IMG/VR virus record: IMGVR_UViG_3300043773_001988
Location: 1 to 38,505 of that record
Strand: one strand, 5' to 3'
Length of the DNA: 38,505 nt
DNA from: a virus
This document shows, one piece after another, positions 14,852 to 22,669 of the stretch (position 1 is the first letter of the stretch; the number at the start of each line of letters is the position of its first letter). The translations under genes and the position numbers were made by a program. Below the pieces are notes generated by a model that saw nothing but the letters and a program-made list of their open reading frames with translations, searched no databases and had not been told where the DNA came from.

Positions 14852-17800
14852 ATGGCGAACTACATCGGCAAGATCGCCGCCGTCGGCACGATCAACATGG
14901 CGCAGTTCAGCCGCGGGCTGGACAACAGCGCCAAAGACGTCGAGCGCTTCGCCAAGCGGATCAGTTCGACGCTCTCTTCGGCCAACTCGGCAGCCGCCCG
15001 GTCGTTCGACCAGATTTTCACGCCGATTCAGCGGCTGGAGCGTGCGATTCAGGCGAGGTCGCGAGACCGCCTGAACATCGACACCGGCGGGGCGGAAGCG
15101 AGGATTCGCGCTCTCGTCGGCGCCGCCGAGGACATCGCAAGGCCGCTCGGGTCAAGCGCCAAGGCGTTCTCTGGCCTGTCGGCGACGATCCAGAACGAGT
15201 TCGTCGGCTCGTTGGTGCGCGCTCAAAACGCGGCAACGACGGCCCAGAACAACATCACACGCGGCGCGATCAAGAACGCCCAAGACTACGAGCGATATAA
15301 GCGAGTCGTCGATGAGACGGTGATTTCGATCCGCCGTCTCTCTGAGGCCGGGTCCGCCGTCTCCGGTCTCGCGACCGGCCGTGAGTTGCGATTTCAGCAG
15401 GCTGATCTGGCGTCCGAACTTCAGAGAGCATCCGCTTCGCAGTCGGCTGCATCTGCCCTGCCGGCGGACGCCCGCCGCAGCGGAGCGGTTGCCCAGTTGG
15501 TGGAACTCCAGCGGCGCGAGGCTGAGGAGGCTGCTCGGCTACTTTCTGTCCTTGAAAACATCCGCAATACGCGAAGAGGCGACGCCGCTGCCGCTCAGGC
15601 TGCGCTGGACGCGCAGGTGCAGCGGCTCGGGCAGGTCAATTCGCAGTTGGAACGTCAGGCTGCTCTTTCAGCGCAGGTGGCACAGCGACAGCGAGAGGTC
15701 GCTCAGGCTCAGGAGCAAGCCGCCACTCGTTTCTCGGCGACCGAACTGAACCGACGATCTGGTGAGTTGGCAAGGAGAAACGCCAGCGCGTTCGACGCAG
15801 CCACCGCCGGCGTGCTCTCGCAGCCGCAGGACAGGGGCGTGGTGTTTGGACGCCGAGTCAACACGATAGAGACAGAACTGTCGAGGCTGGATCAACTGGG
15901 CCAGAGATTCCTTGCGCTGCCAGAGAACGTCAGGCAGTCGCTGGAAGGACAGCGAGCCGCAGTCGAGAACCTCGCAAACGCAGCGAGGCAGAACCCAGCC
16001 GGCGGGCTGACTCTTCTGGCAGAGGCAATAGATAGGCTCGACGATGTCGTCCGAACTACAGAGCGAGGGATTCGCGAGTTTCGTCCGATACCGGGCAACG
16101 CGGACGGTGAGTTTGGGCCTCCTAACCCATCGACGCTAGTCAGCACACGAGACCCGACGGGCCGCACGATTCAACAGCGAATCAGAGACATCGCAGCAGA
16201 GCGAGAACAGCGGGCCGCAGCGGAGGAGGCAATCGCCGACCGCCGGCGCCGCGTTGAGGTCGCGTCTACGTTCCTCCCACCAGTCATCACATCACCAGAC
16301 CCGAACGCCCAGCGCACCGCCCAACTCCAAGGCATCTCCGACCGCCTCGGACCCGACATCGCCTCGTCGGCCGCCGAGTTCGCACGCCTCGAGGCCGCGA
16401 CGGTTCAGGTCAAGAACCAGATCGACCAGTTGCCAGCCGGCGTGAGGACGAGGTTCATACCGGCGATCCGCGACGCTGAGAACGAACTCCTCCGCCTCGC
16501 CGCGACCGACGCCTCGCCGGAGGAATTGGAACGAGCGACGCAGCGTGTCGTGCAGTTGCGGCAGGAGGTCGGCCGGGCCGAGCGGGCTTTCAATGCGTTC
16601 GGAGGGTCGTTTAGAAACTTCGCCGACGCAACAGACTTCACTCGCGCTGCTGGCCGCCTAACGGCCCTGCGGCAACAGTTGGCGAGGGCTACGGGCGACA
16701 CAACACAGGCCGAGTCCGCTGCGGACAGGTACGCCGCCACGCTCCAGCGGGCAGCAAACGCGCCCGGCGGCTTTCGTCGTCTCGCTGCGGAGATCAATCA
16801 GGTCGAACAAGAGGCGATTCGGGCGACGGCAGCCGTTTCTGGAATCAGTCCGCGGAGGCTCACAGAGAACCTCAACCGGGCAGGCGACGTCGGCCGCGGC
16901 GCATTCGGAAATGTCGGTTTGGCTGTACAGCAGGCGACGTTCGCCGTCGATGACTTCTTCTCTGTCACCGGAGACATTAGTCAACGCATACGCGCCATCG
17001 GAAACAATGTTTCGCAACTTGGTTTCGTGCTCGACGGAACTAGGGGGCTTATTATCGGCGTAGCGGCTTCGCTAGGCGCGCAGGCAGTTGTCGCCTTGAT
17101 CAGGTGGGCGAACGCAGGCGTCGAGGCCACTGACCGCACGAGAGCGCTCAACGACGCCCTGTCGAGACAGAAAACACTCGTCGATCAGTTGGCAGAGTCA
17201 TTTAGGAATCTAGGGCAGTCGATCACGCTCGGTGCCTTCTCTGGAGGCGCCCGCGACGCAGAGGAATTCCGCAGACAGATCGAGCAACTGCGGCAGCAGC
17301 AGCGAGAGGCCCAAAGAGAGCGGGCGGCGTCGCTCGATCCTACGGTTCAGCGCGAGCGCGCCGTGCAGGCTGCCCGCGAGCGTGAACTGCAAAACGCTAC
17401 CACGGTAGGACAGGTTGTCGCACTTCGCCGCGAGATCGAGCAGTCGCAGGCAAGGGAGCGGCGAGCCGCGGAGGCGGCTGCCGCGCGTCCGCCCGTGGCA
17501 GCCGCAGACGTCTCGGGCATCGTCGCGAGGCAGGTACAGCAGCAGGCAGAGGCAGCGTTCGCAGACCTCGGTCAGGCTCTTGAAATTCAGATTAGAGAGG
17601 GCGAGGCGAGAAGGCGAGAGTTCGAGGCAGGACCGGGCGCGGCGGTCAGAACGACTGAAGACGCCCGTTTGTTGCTTGAGAGAAGAAGGGACGAACTAAG
17701 CGCCAGACGGAGAAGAGCGGGTGGTGCCGAGCAGGTATTTATTGATCGTCAGTTGCAGGAGATCGCATCGCTTCTTGCGGCTATCCAGCGAGACGACATA

Positions 17801-19261
17801 GCAAGAATCGGCGAGGAAGCCATCAACGTCGTCATCTCCCTGCGTGCAGCGGCGCTCGGGATTGGTCAGGCTCAGGACGATGTGCGAGAAGCCATCCGGC
17901 AGGGATTGCCGAACGCTGTCCTGTTCAACCAGCGGCTGACCGCTGCCGCGGAGGCTCTGACGGCCGCGGAGCGCGAGGTCAACGACGCCACGACATCGCT
18001 GACCAACGCGCAGCAACTGCCTGCTAACGATCCTGATCGCGAGGGCGCAATCCGTGACGCCGAACGCCGTCGGCAATCGGCTGTCGCTCGTGTTTCTGAA
18101 CTTCAGAGAAGCGGACGAAGGTTGGAGGATGAGGCGTTCGCGTTTCGCCAGAGGCTCGCACTGGACCCGCAGTCGACGTTCGACGCGCGTGCCGCCCGTG
18201 TCAGGCAAAACCTAGATGCGTCGAGAGCGCCAGAAGGACAACTCGCGAGGGCTTTGCGACAGTTAGAGTTTCAGCGAAACGAGTCTGTCCGCCAACTGGA
18301 GGACGCACGGTCGGCGCAAGACCCTCTGACGCAACGACTGGCTCAACAGTCGATTGACGCTCTTTCGATTCAGATCAGCACCCTAGAAGCCGCCACACGC
18401 GCCCTCCGCACGTTCACAGAGGCGATCGCCCGCGCCGAGGACGGAGTCGCGTCGCGCGCGCAGCAGGCGCAGCAGGCTCTTGACGACGCCATTGAGCGCG
18501 ACGTCGCGTTCAGTACGCCGCAGTCGCGACGCGATGTCGAGCGCGCGAGAGAAGACCGAGACAGACAGCGGCGATCCGCAGCGAATGCCCAAGCAGAGTT
18601 GGCATCACAGCGTGCTCGTGCTGAAGAAGACATCCGAAGGAACTTGCCAGACGTATTTGAGGAGCAGCAGGCAATCCTCGAGCAACTCGCATCTGGGAAC
18701 CTCTCGGCCAGAACCGAGGCAGTTTTGAGGCGAAGGCTGGCTGAACTGGATGCTCAGACGGAACCGTTCAGGAGACGTGCTGAAGCGGATGCAGAAGCGG
18801 CTACCCGCCAAGACATATTTGAGCGACAGCGACCCCTGCTCGAGGCCGCCGGGCAGCAGTTCCTACAAAGCCCGGGCCAGCGAGCCGCCGAACAGTTGGC
18901 GAGAGACTTGGAGGGCATCCGGCTGGCCGCCGCAAGGACAGCGGAGGAGACAACTGGCCTGATTGATGAAGCGGCAGTCGGTGAAGCGAGGCAACGTGCA
19001 TTCCGGCAGGCAGCCGAACAGGCCGCTCCACTCCTCGTCGGCTTCTCTGACGAAGTCGCCAACGCCCTCCTGCAAGGCCCGTCGCGGGCCGCCCTGCAAG
19101 CCTCCGACGCATCCACGCTCCAAGGCCAGCAGGAACTCAACAGGCTACTCCGCGGAGAAGACCCGGCGAGGGACGTGAACCTCGTGGAACTTCAGAAGCA
19201 GACGCAGGCGCTCAATGAATTGGTGCAGATAGGACGCGCAGGCCCGCAGGTAGCCCCGTAA
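14852..19261 (+). CDS. Tape measure protein
   Basis: 1469 residues, the largest gene. It is dominated by charged, Ala/Gln/Arg-rich helical sequence predicted to be coiled coil (for example RDIAAEREQRAAAEEAIADR and many similar stretches), with a hydrophobic segment near residues 731-752 (GLIIGVAASLGAQAVVALIRW) as in many tape measures. At about 0.15 nm per residue the predicted tail is near 220 nm, a rule-of-thumb figure. It follows the chaperone genes as always. No lytic transglycosylase or peptidase motif is obvious. Codon choice is less GC-biased than in the head genes, with many AGA/AGG. Confidence 0.93.
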   Translation: MANYIGKIAAVGTINMAQFSRGLDNSAKDVERFAKRISSTLSSANSAAARSFDQIFTPIQRLERAIQARSRDRLNIDTGGAEARIRALVGAAEDIARPLGSSAKAFSGLSATIQNEFVGSLVRAQNAATTAQNNITRGAIKNAQDYERYKRVVDETVISIRRLSEAGSAVSGLATGRELRFQQADLASELQRASASQSAASALPADARRSGAVAQLVELQRREAEEAARLLSVLENIRNTRRGDAAAAQAALDAQVQRLGQVNSQLERQAALSAQVAQRQREVAQAQEQAATRFSATELNRRSGELARRNASAFDAATAGVLSQPQDRGVVFGRRVNTIETELSRLDQLGQRFLALPENVRQSLEGQRAAVENLANAARQNPAGGLTLLAEAIDRLDDVVRTTERGIREFRPIPGNADGEFGPPNPSTLVSTRDPTGRTIQQRIRDIAAEREQRAAAEEAIADRRRRVEVASTFLPPVITSPDPNAQRTAQLQGISDRLGPDIASSAAEFARLEAATVQVKNQIDQLPAGVRTRFIPAIRDAENELLRLAATDASPEELERATQRVVQLRQEVGRAERAFNAFGGSFRNFADATDFTRAAGRLTALRQQLARATGDTTQAESAADRYAATLQRAANAPGGFRRLAAEINQVEQEAIRATAAVSGISPRRLTENLNRAGDVGRGAFGNVGLAVQQATFAVDDFFSVTGDISQRIRAIGNNVSQLGFVLDGTRGLIIGVAASLGAQAVVALIRWANAGVEATDRTRALNDALSRQKTLVDQLAESFRNLGQSITLGAFSGGARDAEEFRRQIEQLRQQQREAQRERAASLDPTVQRERAVQAARERELQNATTVGQVVALRREIEQSQARERRAAEAAAARPPVAAADVSGIVARQVQQQAEAAFADLGQALEIQIREGEARRREFEAGPGAAVRTTEDARLLLERRRDELSARRRRAGGAEQVFIDRQLQEIASLLAAIQRDDIARIGEEAINVVISLRAAALGIGQAQDDVREAIRQGLPNAVLFNQRLTAAAEALTAAEREVNDATTSLTNAQQLPANDPDREGAIRDAERRRQSAVARVSELQRSGRRLEDEAFAFRQRLALDPQSTFDARAARVRQNLDASRAPEGQLARALRQLEFQRNESVRQLEDARSAQDPLTQRLAQQSIDALSIQISTLEAATRALRTFTEAIARAEDGVASRAQQAQQALDDAIERDVAFSTPQSRRDVERAREDRDRQRRSAANAQAELASQRARAEEDIRRNLPDVFEEQQAILEQLASGNLSARTEAVLRRRLAELDAQTEPFRRRAEADAEAATRQDIFERQRPLLEAAGQQFLQSPGQRAAEQLARDLEGIRLAAARTAEETTGLIDEAAVGEARQRAFRQAAEQAAPLLVGFSDEVANALLQGPSRAALQASDASTLQGQQELNRLLRGEDPARDVNLVELQKQTQALNELVQIGRAGPQVAP

Positions 19262-19272
19262 GGAACCAACCG

Positions 19273-19641
19273 ATGGCAGACATCACCTACTCCATGACGC
19301 TCAAGGTCGACAAGGACAACCTGTCGAACCAGATTCAGATCAGCCAGATCACGGCCTCGATGTCGAAGGCCGGTTACAAGAGCGTCGTCTACGACCTCAC
19401 GACGAATTCGACCGTCATATCGACGGCGAACCTGTCGACGGTCGGCATGGCGTTCCTGCGAAACCTCGCGACGTCGTCGGCGTCGACCGTGCAGATCGGC
19501 ATCGAGGCCGGCGGGTCGTTCGTCGGGTTCGCGACGCTCCGCGGCGGCGAGCCGGCGATCACGAGGATGACGAGCGGCACCGAGTACGTCGCGATCGGCG
19601 TGTCCGGCGCCCGCCTCCGCGTGGACATCACAGAGGGCTGA
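19273..19641 (+). CDS. Structural protein, paralogue family A copy 3
   Basis: 122 residues. After an N-terminal MADITYSMTLKVDKDNL the core runs GMAFLRNLATSSASTVQIGIE, then SFVGFATLRGGEPAI, a pattern that matches by eye the cores of the genes at 10628 and 11120 (F/Y-x-K/R-N-x then I-x-x-G). Shine-Dalgarno TAAGGA lies at the stop of the tape measure, 8 bases before ATG. Likely a tail-tip or tail-surface component by position. No named family recognised. Confidence 0.65.
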   Translation: MADITYSMTLKVDKDNLSNQIQISQITASMSKAGYKSVVYDLTTNSTVISTANLSTVGMAFLRNLATSSASTVQIGIEAGGSFVGFATLRGGEPAITRMTSGTEYVAIGVSGARLRVDITEG

Positions 19642-19644
19642 TCC

Positions 19645-20724
19645 ATGCCGAAGATGGTGAAAGAGGTCTACGCCGGCGTCCAGTACGACTTCTCGTCGGA
19701 AGAGGGGCAGATCGCATCCTCGACCACGCGGGTCTTCAGGATCATCAAGTCGGACGTCAGCGAGTACGTGAACGTCGCCGCGACCTGCGGCGTCCAGATC
19801 GGCCAAGAGCACCCGTCCGAGTCCGGCCTCTACTGCGCGTCCTACTCGGCCCAGTACGACGGCGACAGCCGGATGGTGATCGTCGCGACGTTCAACTACC
19901 GGACGACGCCGGGAGGCGGTGACGCCGGCCAAGACCCCGGGCAGTTCTCGCCGGACATCCGGCCTGCGAACTGGTCTGTGTCGACTTCACTTCAGGAAGT
20001 TCCGGCGTATGTGTGGAAAGGGATAACCGGCCCTGACGCTGGCAACACAGTCCCGTGTGCAAATCCTGTCGGAGATATGTACGAAGGCGTAGCAAAACTT
20101 GAGCCAATCGTCACAATATCGGTCGAACAGTTTGAATTAAGCGACCCAACTCGGCATTGCCTTTATGCTGGGCTGGTGAACAGAAATGCCATCACGCTCG
20201 GAAGCCTGTCGATGCAGCCACGGTCAGTGATGTTCAAGGGTGTCCAGACCCAGCCAGCACTAGAGCAATGGGGAACTGTGCTCTATCGAGGCTGGAAGGC
20301 GTCATACGAGTTCGCATTCCGCTCAAACTGGGTTGGATCGCCAGTGAATCAATTCATCGGGTGGGACGTTGTGCAACCCCAGAGCGGGTTTAATGTGAAG
20401 GCTCACACTCCAAGCGGCCCGAACGGATCGCAGGTCGCGAACGATCGAGACGACTTTGGACAGCCGCTTCGACACAAAGACTACCAAATACAAATTCCTG
20501 TGGCGCTGCCTGATGGGGTAGGCGTTGGTGAAAAAGTGCGTGCCCACGTTCGTGTCTACGAAAGCGAGGAAGGAAAGGTCTCGCAGAGGCCAAGTGCCCA
20601 GCCGATTGCATTGAACGACGACGGAACGGCCAGAAGTCCTTTCGCGGCACCGAAGGTTCTGATTCACAGATATCAAGTCCAAGACGATTACGACTTCAGC
20701 AACTTCGGCTTGAGGCTCACCTAA
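19645..20724 (+). CDS. Probable tail-tip protein, mosaic composition
   Basis: 359 residues, no recognised family. The first ~110 residues (VYAGVQYDFSSEEGQIASST and following) are encoded by DNA as GC-rich as the head genes. From about 19,980 onwards the DNA becomes visibly AT-richer and codon use relaxes, which suggests a recombination joint inside the gene. The protein looks beta-rich, with W-x-V-S and FKGVQTQPALEQWG. Position after the tape measure suggests a distal tail or tip protein. Confidence 0.55.
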   Translation: MPKMVKEVYAGVQYDFSSEEGQIASSTTRVFRIIKSDVSEYVNVAATCGVQIGQEHPSESGLYCASYSAQYDGDSRMVIVATFNYRTTPGGGDAGQDPGQFSPDIRPANWSVSTSLQEVPAYVWKGITGPDAGNTVPCANPVGDMYEGVAKLEPIVTISVEQFELSDPTRHCLYAGLVNRNAITLGSLSMQPRSVMFKGVQTQPALEQWGTVLYRGWKASYEFAFRSNWVGSPVNQFIGWDVVQPQSGFNVKAHTPSGPNGSQVANDRDDFGQPLRHKDYQIQIPVALPDGVGVGEKVRAHVRVYESEEGKVSQRPSAQPIALNDDGTARSPFAAPKVLIHRYQVQDDYDFSNFGLRLT

Positions 20725-20725
20725 C

Positions 20726-21253
20726 ATGGCCGAAGGCTTCCTCCTTGGCCCGAACCTGCTCTCGCAGATACGACGCACCATCGACCGCGTCGACGGGGAG
20801 CCTATCGGCTCAGGCTTCCGACGCACTCAGGTCATCCTCGAGGGCGAGGAGCCGCGGTCGGCGAAGGTGTTTCGGATTTGCACGTTCACCGGATCGTGGG
20901 CGATCAATGCGACGAAGACGGTCACGTTCAAGTACCAGACGACTACACCGAATACGGTGAATGCCACGAATCTTTTCTTCCCGTTGGCAACGACATCCAC
21001 CGGAGCGTCCACCGAGTGCGCGATCGCGAAAGACGGCACTGCGTGGTTCTTGATTGACGTGCCGTTTGAAACAGCGACGGCTGTGTTCGTCGGGTCGACA
21101 TCCACGCTATCAATTGTAAGCGACGTGCAGATCGCGGCCGTTCTCAGAACTTCCGATTGCACGATCGTCGTATCCAAGACGCAGTCGACAGCGAAAATTA
21201 CCGTTATCGGGTCTACTTTTACTACAACAGTTTTGCGATTTAAGGTGACTTGA
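20726..21253 (+). CDS. Hypothetical tail-region protein
   Basis: 175 residues starting one base after the previous stop. The N-terminus (GFLLGPNLLSQIRRTIDRVD) is helical; the rest is Thr/Ser-rich and beta-forming (WAINATKTVTFKYQTTTPN; STLSIVSDVQIAAVLRTSDC). No catalytic motif. It belongs to the AT-richer stretch. Probably virion-associated by context; function unknown. Confidence 0.55.
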   Translation: MAEGFLLGPNLLSQIRRTIDRVDGEPIGSGFRRTQVILEGEEPRSAKVFRICTFTGSWAINATKTVTFKYQTTTPNTVNATNLFFPLATTSTGASTECAIAKDGTAWFLIDVPFETATAVFVGSTSTLSIVSDVQIAAVLRTSDCTIVVSKTQSTAKITVIGSTFTTTVLRFKVT

Positions 21254-21864
21254 TGGTATGCCTGTGTTGCGCATGCAGGATATGCTACGCTTCGTTTTCC
21301 AGCATTACTGCCGCCGCGGCGACTGGCGTGATCGCGGTAGATAACGGCCAGATAAGCATCAATATTTCGGGCGGTCCGATTGTTGCGAGGACGGCAACGG
21401 CAACACAATATCTGCGTGGGTTTTCAGGCTCGGCATACGACTGGCCGTGCCTGACAACGCCCGGATCAAATTCTGTTGTAGCGCTAAAAGAAGAATCAGA
21501 AGATGCAGCCTATGAAATCGCGCTGTCCGCGCCGGCTAGCAGAATAGTGATGCCGATAATATCGCTCGGTGCATTTTTAAGGCCAGGGCCAAAACTTCCG
21601 CCACTCGTCAACAAGTCGGTGACGTGGCAATTTTCAGAAGAACTCTCCATTTACAGCCAAGGAGCGCATTCCATTTTCGGCCAGTGCGAGCAGCCCGGGC
21701 AGTGCCTGCAAGGAGCCGGAGCGACGCTGACGGGCCTTGAAGGGAGCGGGATAATACAATTCACCGGAGAGATATCCGCATTGACTCTGTCCGTCGTCGG
21801 CGAGAGCGAGAACTACAACGCATTCGGAATCGGGATTCCATGCGAAACAAATCCTCTGCCGTGA
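21253..21864 (+). CDS. Hypothetical protein with Cys-rich N-terminus
   Basis: 203 residues from ATG 21253, overlapping the previous stop by one base. The first eleven residues hold five cysteines (M-V-C-L-C-C-A-C-R-I-C), an arrangement that could bind metal, form disulfides or be acylated. It lacks the hydrophobic core of a standard signal or lipobox. The remainder is beta-rich with FSGSAYDWPCLTTPGS and two further Cys (GQCEQPGQCLQG). Located in the low-GC tail region. Function unknown. Confidence 0.5.
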   Translation: MVCLCCACRICYASFSSITAAAATGVIAVDNGQISINISGGPIVARTATATQYLRGFSGSAYDWPCLTTPGSNSVVALKEESEDAAYEIALSAPASRIVMPIISLGAFLRPGPKLPPLVNKSVTWQFSEELSIYSQGAHSIFGQCEQPGQCLQGAGATLTGLEGSGIIQFTGEISALTLSVVGESENYNAFGIGIPCETNPLP

Positions 21865-22301
21865 TAACAACACACAGGGACAATCTGAACAGTCGGTGTA
21901 TTCAGCGCGGCTACGCCATCGACGATGTGATGCCGTGCGTCGTCGCGCAGGACGGCGACCAATGGACGATCGACACCGAGCACCCGGCGTATCCGAGGCA
22001 CCCGAAGCCGGGCTACGAGCAGCCATCGCCGCCGCCACCATCCGGCCCCGGAACCGAACTATCGAAACTCCTGAAGCACTTCGGCATCGAGCCGACGCCA
22101 ACCTGCCAGTGCCGAGCGAAAGCCGCTGAGATGGACGCATGGGGACCGGATGAATGCGAGAAGCCAGAACGCATCGAGGAGGTCGTCGCCGTGATGCGCG
22201 AGGAAGCCGAGGCTCGCGGCCTCCCATTCCTCGACGTGGCTGGTCGAATGCTCGTCCGCCGAGCAATCAAGAACGCCCGCAGAAAGGCTAAAATGGACTA
22301 A
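21840..22301 (+). CDS. Phage accessory protein with conserved Cys motif
   Basis: 153 residues. Two recognisable blocks: an N-terminal YAIDDVMPCVVAQDGDQWTID, then a Pro-rich linker (PSPPPPSGPG) and a C-terminal helical domain, GTELSKLLKHFGIEPTPTCQC with R-A-x-x-M-D-x-W-G-P-D-x-C and REEAEARGLPFL. The second block with its C-x-C and later Cys is a pattern I know from uncharacterised proteins in many phages; it may bind zinc. Overlaps the previous gene by 25 bases and touches the next start. Role unknown. Confidence 0.7.
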   Translation: MRNKSSAVITTHRDNLNSRCIQRGYAIDDVMPCVVAQDGDQWTIDTEHPAYPRHPKPGYEQPSPPPPSGPGTELSKLLKHFGIEPTPTCQCRAKAAEMDAWGPDECEKPERIEEVVAVMREEAEARGLPFLDVAGRMLVRRAIKNARRKAKMD

Positions 22302-22669
22302 TGGCTACTTTCTCGCAATTACCGGGCACGCTGGACATCACCTTCGTCTCCGGCGACGAAGTTGCCGTGGCATTGGACTTTGATCGCGACCTCACCGGGT
22401 ACACGATCACGACGGCCGTCTACGTCACAGCCGTCTACGCCTCGGGCGGCGGCGGCACCGGGTTCGTGACAGGCATCGGCGAGACGGCGGCCACGTTCGC
22501 CATCTCGAACACAAACCTCGCGGCGGGTCAGATCACGATCGGTCTCTCCGAGGTTCAGACCGCCGCGCTCTCGCCGGCGATCGCCTACCGCTGGTACTTG
22601 CGGTGGGTTGATACCGGGCAGGTCACGAGGACCGTTCTCTCCGGCACCGTGACAGTGGCGAACCCATGA
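22301..22669 (+). CDS. BppU-like fibre-module protein, copy 1
   Basis: 122 residues. F-S-Q-L-P-G-T-L near the N-terminus, F-V-S-G-D, D-F-D-R-D-L-T-G-Y-T, and near the end YRWYLRWVDTGQVTRTVLSG. It is clearly paralogous to the gene at 33491. The 'G-D ... G-Y-T ... Y-x-W-x-L-x-W ... G-x-V-x-R-T-x-L-S-G' pattern resembles small beta-sandwich proteins found beside tail fibres (BppU N-terminal-like), which attach fibres to the tail. It abuts both neighbours. Confidence 0.65.
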   Translation: MATFSQLPGTLDITFVSGDEVAVALDFDRDLTGYTITTAVYVTAVYASGGGGTGFVTGIGETAATFAISNTNLAAGQITIGLSEVQTAALSPAIAYRWYLRWVDTGQVTRTVLSGTVTVANP

